Shown: positions 51,218 to 59,902 of the stretch, in pieces
How positions within the stretch are numbered: the stretch's first letter is position 1
How the letters are laid out: every line of letters begins with the position of its first letter
DNA from: Candidatus Latescibacterota bacterium
Lineage (GTDB): Bacteria > Latescibacterota > UBA2968 > UBA8231
Reading direction: 5' to 3'
NCBI GenBank assembly: GCA_022820485.1
Contig: JAJEFJ010000073.1
Location: 1 to 64,000 of the forward strand
Length of the DNA stretch: 64,000 nucleotides
Program-made: the position numbers and the translations under genes
Notes under the pieces: model-generated
Told to the model about the DNA's origin: nothing
The model's database searches: none
What the model saw: the letters and a program-made list of their open reading frames with translations, nothing else

Positions 51218-53038
51218 GTGAACAGCTATTCCTACTCTCCATCCATTTTGTACCTGTCTTTAATTTTTTTTCTCCTGTGCTACGGCTGCGCCGCACCCGA
51301 GCGCTCGGCCTATTTCGTCGAGGTAGCTGCCGAGGCCGGGCTGAATTTCCACCACACTAGTGGGGCTAGCGGCGATTACTTCCTGATTGAGACGATGGGG
51401 GCTGGCGCGGCCTTTTTCGACTACGACAGAGATGGCTGGTTGGACGTGTATTTAGTGAATGGCTTCGATCTGTCGCCGTGGCGCGAGCGCTTGGTGCCGG
51501 TCAACCTCGTAGCTGGAGATTCGACGGGCACTTGGGTCATCGAGGATTTCCGGCCGCCCCTGCGCTACGACGGTCGAGTGGATACTTCGGTGTTGGCGCT
51601 GCGTCAGGCTCCTAGCACGGGCCAGACGCAAAATCGCCTCTACCAGAATGTGGATGGGGCCTTCCAAGAGGGCACCGAGCGAACAGGGACAGGCGATCTG
51701 GGCTACGGCATGGGGGTCGCGGTCGGCGATTACGACAATGACGGCCGCGCAGATCTCTATGTGACCAACTACGGTCGCAATGCCTTCTATCGCAATCAGG
51801 AGGACGGGACCTTTGCCGAACGGGCGCAGGCGGCCGGCGTGGCCGATCCCCACTGGAGCACGAGCGCGGCCTTTTTCGACTACGACAACGATGGCGATCT
51901 CGATCTGTATGTGGTGAATTACCTCGACTTGACGCCGGACACCAACCGCTTGTGTGGTGGTGCGGTCGCTAGCAGCGGAGCCTCCTTGCGCGTTCCGGCT
52001 GGCCAGCGGACCTATTGCAGCCCGAGGCGCTACAACGGCGCGCCAGATGCGCTCTTTCGCAATGAGGGAGACGGGCATTTCTCCGATGTGACACAGGCTA
52101 GCGGGGTCTTTAGTCCATTTGGCAAGGGGCTCGGGGTAGCGGCCGCTGATTTCGACTTCGATGGTCACCTCGATGTGTACGTGGCCAACGACGGCACGCG
52201 CAACTTCTTTTATCGCAACCGAGGCGACGGCGCGTTTGCCGAGACCGGGTTGGCGGCTGGGGCGGCGTACAATGGCGACGGCCAAGCCGAGGCCGGCATG
52301 GGAATTGCGGTCGGCGATGGGGATGCCGATGGGGATGTTGACTTGTTGGTGACCAATTTTTCCCGCGAGAGCAACACGCTCTATCGCAACGAGGGAACCG
52401 GCCACTTTGCCGATGCCACGGAGGCCGCCGGTCTGCGCGGTCCGAGCTTGCTGCCGCTGGGATTTGGTGCGTTTTTTGCCGATGTCGATAACGACGCCGA
52501 CGTGGATTTGTTCGTGGCCAACGGCCACGTCCTCGATCGCATCGCCTTACAGGATTCGGTGTTGAGTCATTCACAGCCCAACCAGCTTTTCGCCAACAAT
52601 GGCCACGGCGCATTCGCCGACGTGTCGGCTCGCAGCGGTCCGGCTTTTGAGTTGTCCGCGGTGTCGCGCGGAGCCGCTTATGGCGATTGCGACAACGACG
52701 GCGACTTGGACGTACTGGTGACCAACGTCGATGGCGCGGCGCGGCTGTACCGCAATGAGCTGCGGTCGCAACATCACTGGCTGTCCCTGCGGTTGGTGGG
52801 GACGCGGGCAAATCGCGACGCCGTTGGTGCGCGGGTGCGGGTGTTCTGCGGTGGAGCAGTACAAACGCGCCAACGGGTTGGCGGAGGCACCTATCTGTCG
52901 GCGAGTGATAGCCGATTGCACTTTGGCTTGGGCGACTGCGCGCTGGTAGAGCGGATCGAAATCACTTGGCCCGACGGCAGCGTGCAAGAGCGGCACAGCG
53001 AGCCGGTCGATCGGTTATTGGTGGTGGAGCAGGAGTAG
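51218..53038 (+). CDS. FG-GAP/CRTAC-type lipoprotein with UnbV domain
   Basis: About 606 residues. A hydrophobic stretch SILYLSLIFFLLCYGC ends in a lipobox with the modified Cys near residue 22. A seven-bladed FG-GAP beta-propeller follows, with many calcium-loop repeats (FFDYDRDGWLDVYLVNG, DYDNDGRADLYVTNYG, DADGDVDLLVTNF), then an ASPIC/UnbV domain (about the last 75 residues). GTG 51218 is chosen because it places the lipoprotein signal at the start; the frame extends to 51107. Such proteins are surface binding or adhesion proteins; a specific role is unknown. The next gene starts inside its stop codon. Confidence 0.82.
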   Translation: MNSYSYSPSILYLSLIFFLLCYGCAAPERSAYFVEVAAEAGLNFHHTSGASGDYFLIETMGAGAAFFDYDRDGWLDVYLVNGFDLSPWRERLVPVNLVAGDSTGTWVIEDFRPPLRYDGRVDTSVLALRQAPSTGQTQNRLYQNVDGAFQEGTERTGTGDLGYGMGVAVGDYDNDGRADLYVTNYGRNAFYRNQEDGTFAERAQAAGVADPHWSTSAAFFDYDNDGDLDLYVVNYLDLTPDTNRLCGGAVASSGASLRVPAGQRTYCSPRRYNGAPDALFRNEGDGHFSDVTQASGVFSPFGKGLGVAAADFDFDGHLDVYVANDGTRNFFYRNRGDGAFAETGLAAGAAYNGDGQAEAGMGIAVGDGDADGDVDLLVTNFSRESNTLYRNEGTGHFADATEAAGLRGPSLLPLGFGAFFADVDNDADVDLFVANGHVLDRIALQDSVLSHSQPNQLFANNGHGAFADVSARSGPAFELSAVSRGAAYGDCDNDGDLDVLVTNVDGAARLYRNELRSQHHWLSLRLVGTRANRDAVGARVRVFCGGAVQTRQRVGGGTYLSASDSRLHFGLGDCALVERIEITWPDGSVQERHSEPVDRLLVVEQE

Positions 53039-54681
53039 TGGGCGCGTTGATCCTGTGCGCGGTCGGGTGCCTCGTCGGGGTAGCCAGTGGGTGGAGCGAG
53101 TCGCTCGCTGTGCAATTTGTCGATCGGGCGGCGGACGCTGGCCTGACACAGCGCAATGTCTCGGGTACTGACCAAAGCTACATAGTCGAGGGGATGATGG
53201 GCGGTGCGGCCTTTTTCGATTACGACCGCGATGGCGACGTGGATTTATACGTGGCCAACGGCTCTTCCTTCGCGGGCTTTGCCGCAGGCGAGCATCCGGC
53301 CAACCAGCTCTACCGCAACGAAGGCGATCGCTTTACCGATGTGACGATCGCCGCTGACGTGGGGGATACAAGCTGGTCGATGGGATGCGCGGTGGCCGAC
53401 TACGACAACGACGGCCACTCGGATCTCTACGTTACTAATTTTGGCCGCAATATCCTGTATCGCAACGCGGGTGCCGGTCGTTTTGCCGATGTGACGGTAG
53501 AGACCGGCGTGGGCGATATGGGGTGGGGCACCGGTGCGAGCTTTGGGGATTACGACCGCGATGGCGACGTGGATTTGTACGTGGCCAATTACGTGGATTT
53601 CTCCCTCGACTACGAATCCCCGATCCCCTGCCTGTGGAAGAACGTGAAGGTGTACTGTGGGCCGGTGGGTCTGCTACCGGCGGCGGATGTGTTTTACCGC
53701 AACAACGGCGACGGGACGTTCTCCGAGTGGACGCAACAGGCCGGGCTGGAAGGCGAAAAGTTCTACGGCATGAGTGCCCTGTTCGGCGACTACGACAACG
53801 ACGGGTGGCCCGACCTGTTCGTGGCCAACGATTCCACGCCCAATCTGCTTTTTCGCAATCTCCGGGCCGGTCGCTTCGCCGAGGAGGCGCTCATGGCCGG
53901 GGTGGCGTACAGCGGGGAAGGGGTAACGCAGGGGTGCATGGGAGCCGCTTGGGGGGATTACGACAACGACGGCCTGTTCGACCTCTTCGTGACCAATTTC
54001 GCCGACGAGTACAACGCGCTATACAAGAACGAGGGTGGGGGCTTTTTTGCCGATGTGTCTTTTGCTGCGGGGATTGGGGCAGCGCCGGCCGAATTGGTCT
54101 CGTGGGGCACGGGCTTTTTCGACTACGACAACGACGGCGACCGCGATCTTTTCGTGGCCAACGGCCACACCTACCCGCAGGCCGACTTGCCGAGGGTCAA
54201 CTCCAGCTACGAACAAGCCAACTCGCTGTTTGAAAATAGGGATGGACGGCTAGTGGAGGTGTCGGCTGGAGCTGGTCCGGGCTTTGCGTTGCGCCGCGTC
54301 AGCCGTGGGACCAGTTTCGCCGACTATGACGGCGATGGCGACATCGACTTATTCGTCCTCAATCTCAACGGCCCGCCCACCCTGTTGCGCAACGACGGCG
54401 ACCACGACAATCACTACCTGTTGGTGCGCACGGTGGGCACGAAGAGCAACCGCGACGGGATTGGGGCGCGAGTGATCATTAGTGTCGGCGGGCAGACCCA
54501 GCACGCCGAGGTGCAAAGCGGGGGGAGCTATTTGTCGCACAACGATCTGCGGCTGCACTTTGGCTTGGGTAAGGCCGAGCGCGTCGATCGGCTCGAAGTG
54601 CGCTGGCCCAGCGGGGCGGTTCAGGTGCTGAGCGACATTGCCGTCGATCAGGTCCTGACCGTTGTCGAGCCGCGTCAATAG
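53038..54681 (+). CDS. FG-GAP/CRTAC-type secreted protein with UnbV domain
   Basis: 547 residues, paralogous to the preceding gene. GTG 53038 shares its G with the previous TAG, so the pair is translationally coupled. A signal peptide (about 1-20, ALILCAVGCLVGVASG) leads to FG-GAP calcium loops (FFDYDRDGDVDLYVANG, DYDNDGHSDLYVTNFG, DYDNDGLFDLFVTNF) and a UnbV end (SNRDGIGARVIISVGG). The last seven bases overlap the convergent neighbour. The two FG-GAP proteins may form one surface complex (inference). Confidence 0.85.
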   Translation: MGALILCAVGCLVGVASGWSESLAVQFVDRAADAGLTQRNVSGTDQSYIVEGMMGGAAFFDYDRDGDVDLYVANGSSFAGFAAGEHPANQLYRNEGDRFTDVTIAADVGDTSWSMGCAVADYDNDGHSDLYVTNFGRNILYRNAGAGRFADVTVETGVGDMGWGTGASFGDYDRDGDVDLYVANYVDFSLDYESPIPCLWKNVKVYCGPVGLLPAADVFYRNNGDGTFSEWTQQAGLEGEKFYGMSALFGDYDNDGWPDLFVANDSTPNLLFRNLRAGRFAEEALMAGVAYSGEGVTQGCMGAAWGDYDNDGLFDLFVTNFADEYNALYKNEGGGFFADVSFAAGIGAAPAELVSWGTGFFDYDNDGDRDLFVANGHTYPQADLPRVNSSYEQANSLFENRDGRLVEVSAGAGPGFALRRVSRGTSFADYDGDGDIDLFVLNLNGPPTLLRNDGDHDNHYLLVRTVGTKSNRDGIGARVIISVGGQTQHAEVQSGGSYLSHNDLRLHFGLGKAERVDRLEVRWPSGAVQVLSDIAVDQVLTVVEPRQ

Positions 54682-56579
54682 ACGACGGAGACGAGGCGCT
54701 GGCTTTGCTGTTGGCCGCGGTCGGTTTCTGCGATGAGATGGACGAGGTAGAATCCCGGCGGCACGAGGTGGCCGTTGGGGGTGTGGCCGTCCCACTCGAC
54801 GGCAAAGCGGCCACTGGTGGCAGGCCCGGCGTAAATGACTCCTACCTCGCGGCCGGCGAGGTCGAAGGCCGCGAGTTCCACTTGAATCGCATCCACTAAA
54901 TACAAGAGGTCGTATTCGATCCGCACGACATCGTTGCGGCCGTCGCCGTTGGGGGTGAAGACCGCTGGGTGTAGGGTGAGGCGGCCAATGAGCGGCTGCT
55001 CTAGGTTAAGTAAAGCCACTTGCAGGCTGTTGGTCTCCCTCGGGGTCACGGGCTGGGCGACTTCAAAAGGGCGGGTACTGTCGCGGATTCGCCCTGCAAA
55101 GGAAGTGCTGTACGCGAACACCTCGGCGCGGAAATCGACCTCGACCTGCTCGCTGGTCCGTTGCTGGTCCATGCGCGGCAGCGCGACTTCAAACCCCTCG
55201 GCAGTGTGCTGCGCGATGGTGTAGTCAACGTCCACCCCGCCGATCCGCACGGCCTCTATAGCCTGCACTTGGGCAGTGGTGGAGATGGCTAGGTGGTCGA
55301 ACCCGAGGTCGTCGGTTGCGATGTGCGGCTCTAGGTAGAAGGTGAAGAGGGTCGGGTTCAGGGCTGGGGCTTGCGGCGGGTGGATTTGCCCGAGGGCTTG
55401 GGAGGCCGGCGGCGGGATAGATGCGCTGAACTGCAAGTACGAGAGGTAGCCCGTCGCCTCGGCGGTCGAGTGGAATTCGGCCCTAAATTGCACGAAGCGG
55501 CGCAACTGATCGACCGGCATCGGCCCGCGCCCTGTGGCAAAGGCAAAGGGCGCGTTCCAGAAGTTCCAGTCCTCGATGTCTGGGGTAAGGCCGGCCTGCT
55601 CGCCCTTTTGTAAGCGGTTGTAGGTGCGCAGGGTGAGTGGTTGGCCAGCGGCGTCGAAGCGGGTAAGCTCGTTGCCGCGAAATGTGCGTCGCCAATAGGT
55701 GTTGGGGTCGTCGTCGTCGCCCGTGCGAGCACTTAGCTCAATGCGGGCTTTAGCGTCGACATGGCCGTCCCAAGTCAATGCGCCCAAAGCGGCAGGTCGG
55801 CCCAAGTCGATGATGTTGGAGGTGTAGCGGGAGAAGGCGGCCGGTCCGGCTCCATAGATCTCGAACTCGGCGATTTCCCAGATGCCGCGGCTGTTTTCGG
55901 GTAGCTCGATGAACACCTGTTGGATGGGTTCTTCGGGCAGAGCCAACTCCATGACGGCTTGAGTGTTCTCGCGCACGCGGTGGACGATGTCGAAGTCGAG
56001 TGTGCTGTTGCGCCAGCTAACCGCGTACTCGCGGGTGCCGTCGACGAGGGGGTCCCCGTCGCTGGTACCCAAGACGAAGCTCTCGACAAAGCGGGTCGCC
56101 GCAAAGCGCGCACGTGGATAAAAGCGCACGCGATCGACGAAGAAACGCCCGCCAAAGTCGAAGACCCAGTACTTGCGCTGGGGGCCATAGCCGACGACGC
56201 GGAGATAGCGACCATCACCCAGATAAGCGGTTTCTGGGTCGCCATCGAAGATCAGGATGTCGTCTTCGTACCACTCCCGCCAGCCGTTCCACTCTAGGAT
56301 GAGGATGCGGCCACCGAGGGATTCTACGAGCGGTGCCAAGTTGACCGAGGGCGTTAGCGATAACGGGCCGATGTGTTCTGGCTGTAGCGCGATCCATTGG
56401 GCTTGGCCATGCTGGTTGGGATCAACGGCTTCCCAAGATAGCTGGACGAACTCGTACTCGGCTTCCAACTCTGGTTTGGGCCGGTCGGCTCCGCCGATGC
56501 GATAGATGGTGAGCGCGTGAGATGGGGAGGCTGCCGCGAGGTAGCAGACCACCCAGTAGAGAATGCGTTGATGCGACAC
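54675..56579 (-). CDS. Surface protein with discoidin-like and FlgD-like C-terminal domains
   Basis: 634 residues with signal peptide (1-22). Around 90-250 there are galactose-binding/discoidin-like strands (YLRVVGYGPQRKYWVFDFGG, IWEIAEFEIYGAG), a middle Ig-like region, and a C-terminal CHU_C/FlgD-like module (FTPNGDGRNDVVRIEYDL, WDGHTPNGHL). Related in layout to the protein at 59903, which shares the discoidin region and end. Proteins of this kind are bacterial surface or fibre components in FCB bacteria. It ends the TPR/PPIase/surface protein group on the minus strand. Confidence 0.78.
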   Translation of the reverse strand: MSHQRILYWVVCYLAAASPSHALTIYRIGGADRPKPELEAEYEFVQLSWEAVDPNQHGQAQWIALQPEHIGPLSLTPSVNLAPLVESLGGRILILEWNGWREWYEDDILIFDGDPETAYLGDGRYLRVVGYGPQRKYWVFDFGGRFFVDRVRFYPRARFAATRFVESFVLGTSDGDPLVDGTREYAVSWRNSTLDFDIVHRVRENTQAVMELALPEEPIQQVFIELPENSRGIWEIAEFEIYGAGPAAFSRYTSNIIDLGRPAALGALTWDGHVDAKARIELSARTGDDDDPNTYWRRTFRGNELTRFDAAGQPLTLRTYNRLQKGEQAGLTPDIEDWNFWNAPFAFATGRGPMPVDQLRRFVQFRAEFHSTAEATGYLSYLQFSASIPPPASQALGQIHPPQAPALNPTLFTFYLEPHIATDDLGFDHLAISTTAQVQAIEAVRIGGVDVDYTIAQHTAEGFEVALPRMDQQRTSEQVEVDFRAEVFAYSTSFAGRIRDSTRPFEVAQPVTPRETNSLQVALLNLEQPLIGRLTLHPAVFTPNGDGRNDVVRIEYDLLYLVDAIQVELAAFDLAGREVGVIYAGPATSGRFAVEWDGHTPNGHLVPPGFYLVHLIAETDRGQQQSQRLVSVVY

Positions 56580-56583
56580 GGGG

Positions 56584-58050
56584 CTACCGGGCCTCGTGCG
56601 CTAGCTGACGCGCTTTTTCGCGGTGTGCGCGGCTTTTTTGCAGGTGTCCCAATTGCTGGTAGGCGTCGCTGAGATAGAGATGGGCGCGGCCATTGGCTGG
56701 GTCCAATTCGACGGCGCGGGCGTAGGCGCGGGCAGCCTCGTCGAATCGGTCCAATTTCGCGTATGCCACCCCGAGGTTTAACTGCGCTGAGGCACTGGTG
56801 GGACTGAGCCGGGCGGCCTCGGCAAAGTGGGCGACGGCCGCGGCCAAATCGCCCGTGCGGGCCGCGGCCAAGCCGAGTCCGTAGGCGGCCTCGTGCAAGC
56901 TGGAGTCGAGTGCGGTAGCGCGCAAAAGACTGGCCCGAGCTTCCGCATAGCGTTGTTGCTTGAGGAGAATCATCCCCAGCCGAGTGTGACTGAGCGGGTC
57001 TTCTTCGTCGAGGGCGAGGGCTTGGCGAAAGCTCGCGGCGGCGGCGGCCAAATCGCCTTGATAGGAAAAGAGGACGCCTAGGCTGCTGTGCGCGTCTTTT
57101 AGTTCGGGATTGATGGCGAGGGCGTTTTGATATTCGAGGATGGCTTGGTCGTATTGGCCTTGCAGGGCGAGGTGCAGGGCGAGATTGTAGCGGGCCGTGG
57201 CCGAGCCAATGGCTACCGCGCTTACTTCGGGCAGGGATTGGTCTGAGCCGATGCCTCGGTGGTGCTGGCGGAGGATTTCCGAGCGCGCGAGGGCCTTTTC
57301 TCCTTGTTCGCGCTGTCCTGTGCGCAAGTAAAGTTGCGACAGATTGAAGTGGACTTGCGGCGAATAGGGATTGAGTTCGGCGGCTCGTTCTAGAGCTGCC
57401 ACGGCTTGGTCGTAGCGCCCTTGGGCGCGGTGCAGCAAGCCGCGATGGAAATGCGCTTCGGCGTCTTCGGGCGCGTACTGCACGGCGCGTTGCAGGTGAT
57501 TTAGGGCTTGGTCTAAGGTGCCTTGTCGTCGGTAGTATAGGCCCAGCTTCTTGTGAGCTGGCGCGAGCGTGGAATCTACCTGTAGGGCGGCCAGATAAGC
57601 GCGCTCAGCGAGGTGGGCGCTGTCGCGGTAGCTATATACAAGGCCGAGGTTATAGTGGGTGGTGGCGCGTTGCGGATCGAGTTCGAGCGCTCGTTCGAAG
57701 GCGCTCAGGGCGGCATCAGTGTCGCTGTATCGGGCTTCGGCGAATGCGCGGGTCATCTCGATGGCTCCGAGTAGATCGTAGAGCTCGGCATCGTTGGCAT
57801 CGCGAGCTAGGCCGGCGTGCGCTGTTTCTAGCGCTTGTTCGTACTGGCCGACTTGCAGATAACAACGCCCTAGATAGCGATAGGCAACCTGCGATGGAGA
57901 CGGACTCTGCACAGCCCGTTGCAAGACCTCAATTGCGGTTTGATACTCTCGATTGTAGAAGTGCTGCTGGCCTTCGACTAGGAGAGGGTCGTTGCGGGCG
58001 CAGCCCCAAGCGAGCAAAAAGAACAGGAGCACGGCCCAACTCAATTTCAA
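56584..58050 (-). CDS. TPR-repeat lipoprotein
   Basis: 488 residues with a lipoprotein signal (lipobox LAWGC, Cys17) and about twelve TPR units, for example YNLGLVYSYRDSAHLAERAY, AHFHRGLLHRAQGRYDQAV and NLGVAYAKLDRFDEAARAY. TPRs give protein-protein contacts at the envelope. Its ATG overlaps the stop of the upstream PPIase gene (ATGA) and it ends 4 bases before the next, so the three form an operon. Role possibly in assembly of surface proteins such as the discoidin-like neighbours. Confidence 0.88.
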   Translation of the reverse strand: MKLSWAVLLFFLLAWGCARNDPLLVEGQQHFYNREYQTAIEVLQRAVQSPSPSQVAYRYLGRCYLQVGQYEQALETAHAGLARDANDAELYDLLGAIEMTRAFAEARYSDTDAALSAFERALELDPQRATTHYNLGLVYSYRDSAHLAERAYLAALQVDSTLAPAHKKLGLYYRRQGTLDQALNHLQRAVQYAPEDAEAHFHRGLLHRAQGRYDQAVAALERAAELNPYSPQVHFNLSQLYLRTGQREQGEKALARSEILRQHHRGIGSDQSLPEVSAVAIGSATARYNLALHLALQGQYDQAILEYQNALAINPELKDAHSSLGVLFSYQGDLAAAAASFRQALALDEEDPLSHTRLGMILLKQQRYAEARASLLRATALDSSLHEAAYGLGLAAARTGDLAAAVAHFAEAARLSPTSASAQLNLGVAYAKLDRFDEAARAYARAVELDPANGRAHLYLSDAYQQLGHLQKSRAHREKARQLAHEAR

Positions 58051-59750
58051 TTGGGTGCGCCAAGGGCGCGTTCTATCGCGGCTGAAAATTCCTCAACTGG
58101 GTGCTGCTCCCGCAGGTCGCGCACATAGCGCACGTAGCCGCGCTTGGACTTGTCGATCTTGACGTAAGCCGTGGCGCGGCGACGGGATGTGGCGTTGTAG
58201 GGATGTTTTTTCTGGTGGCGGTCGAGGACCTTGAAGACTGAATATCCGCCTTGTACCTGCACTGGCCCATCGACTTGGCCGACGGGTAGAGAATGCGCTA
58301 AGTCGTAGATGTCCAGATAGTACGCCTTGGTATAGGGACTGAGGGTCAGGTGTCCGTCGTGGTGGCTGGCACCGGGCCGGAGGGTGTGAGCGCGCGCCAA
58401 AGGCGCGGGGTCGGCACCGGCGAGGATCTCGCGCTTGAGCCGCTGGGCCAACGAGTCGGAAGACACGAGAATTTCTACTATTTCGGTTGTCAGCGGCGCG
58501 GTGAACTTCTCTGGATGGCTCTCGTAGAAGGCGAGGGCTTCCTCTGGGGTAACTGCGACGTGCTGATCGACGTAGCGCTGCCGCAGGGCGTTGAGAAGCA
58601 GATCGTCCCGCTTGTTGCGGATGCGCTGCTGCAGGTTGGGATCTTCTTTTAGGCCGTGAGCCTGAGCCTCAGCGGTGAAGAGAAAGGCCGGGACGATCGC
58701 AGTTTCTAGGAGGAAAGCGACGCGGGCGGAGTCGGCCAACTCCGGCTGGCCGGCGCGTATTTGCCGCGCCGTTTGCATGAATTCGTGGCAACTGATTTGA
58801 CCGCCGCGAAAGGAGACGATAGGCGCGTCGTTCAACGCGGTCGGCAGGGCGTATAGATCGCCCTCGGGCTGCTGGCTGTGCTGGTTGAGATTGCGAATCT
58901 GCTCGGGATGCACCTCGGGGCCATACTCGCTTTTGAGCGAGTCGAGGAGAGCTTGGTAGCGGGCGACTCGCTTGCGGCCAAAAACTTCCTCCCGTACTTT
59001 GCCCTCGGAAGCGGCGAGCGGCAGTGGCATCTCGTCGGTGACTTGAAAGACCGTGTAGTGGGTCTTGCCGGCAAACCGGAAGCGGATGGGTGCGGATACC
59101 TCGCCCACGGCGAGGGGGAAGATCGCTTCGGCAATGGCCGGAAGGACCTTGTCCTTGAGCTTGTAGCCCCCCACATCACCGCCCTGTTCGCCGCTATCGC
59201 GGTGCAGAGAACGCCCCTTGGCCAACGCCATGAACTGCGCCCCGTCGGCTACGGCCTGCAAAATTTCCTCCGCTTCTTCGCGGGTCTCTAGCATGATGCC
59301 GCTAAAGCGGAGGGCGCGGTCGCGGTGGGTGGCTCGATAGTGAGCTTCCATCTCTTCGTCTGTAACGACGATCTTTTGGGATATTTCGCGATGGGTGTAC
59401 AAATCGAGCAAGAGGTTTTGGGAGAAAAAGGATAGCTCAGCTTGGAGTGCGGGATCGTCGGCTAGCTGAAGGGCCTCGGCTTCGGCGAGCAAGAGCCGCT
59501 TGTCGATCAAGCTGTTGAGGACTTGGCGGTTCTTGTCGAGCAGAGTATCGCCCTTTTTCATGCCCTCTGGGATGAGCGCACTGAACTCGGTGAAAGCCGC
59601 GAGAGTAATGGGGTCGCCGGCTACGGTCGCCAAGACGACATCCTGCACCTCGGGCTGTTCGGGCTGACCATTGCAGGACGCGAGGAAAAGGGCGAAAAGA
59701 GACAGGAACGGGAGGATGCGCTCGCACTGAAAGGACTGGATTGAGATCAT
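58047..59750 (-). CDS. Parvulin-type peptidyl-prolyl isomerase lipoprotein
   Basis: 567 residues with lipoprotein signal (FLASC, Cys26). SurA/PrsA-like N-terminal helices (KRLLLAEAEALQLADDPALQ) precede a parvulin domain (about 128-240; GEQGGDVGGYKLKDKVLPAIAE split here, with VGEVSAPIRF). A second SurA-like half follows (LRQRYVDQHVAVTPEEALAFY) ending in another VGQVDGPVQVQGGYSVFKV parvulin-like block. Acts in folding of exported proteins. In an ATGA-linked operon with the TPR lipoprotein, so the two probably act together on envelope proteins. Confidence 0.88.
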   Translation of the reverse strand: MISIQSFQCERILPFLSLFALFLASCNGQPEQPEVQDVVLATVAGDPITLAAFTEFSALIPEGMKKGDTLLDKNRQVLNSLIDKRLLLAEAEALQLADDPALQAELSFFSQNLLLDLYTHREISQKIVVTDEEMEAHYRATHRDRALRFSGIMLETREEAEEILQAVADGAQFMALAKGRSLHRDSGEQGGDVGGYKLKDKVLPAIAEAIFPLAVGEVSAPIRFRFAGKTHYTVFQVTDEMPLPLAASEGKVREEVFGRKRVARYQALLDSLKSEYGPEVHPEQIRNLNQHSQQPEGDLYALPTALNDAPIVSFRGGQISCHEFMQTARQIRAGQPELADSARVAFLLETAIVPAFLFTAEAQAHGLKEDPNLQQRIRNKRDDLLLNALRQRYVDQHVAVTPEEALAFYESHPEKFTAPLTTEIVEILVSSDSLAQRLKREILAGADPAPLARAHTLRPGASHHDGHLTLSPYTKAYYLDIYDLAHSLPVGQVDGPVQVQGGYSVFKVLDRHQKKHPYNATSRRRATAYVKIDKSKRGYVRYVRDLREQHPVEEFSAAIERALGAPN

Positions 59751-59902
59751 TGAAAATTTCTTGCTCTAGTGGGTAGTATTCACTTATTTAACGAGCAATT
59801 AATTTAGGATTTGACAGATTTTTGAGCAACAATGCAGGGACATTCGGCGTTGTGGAATGCTCTCTACAGCCCGTCCTGCTAATTATCTCTAAGAGTCAGT
59901 TT

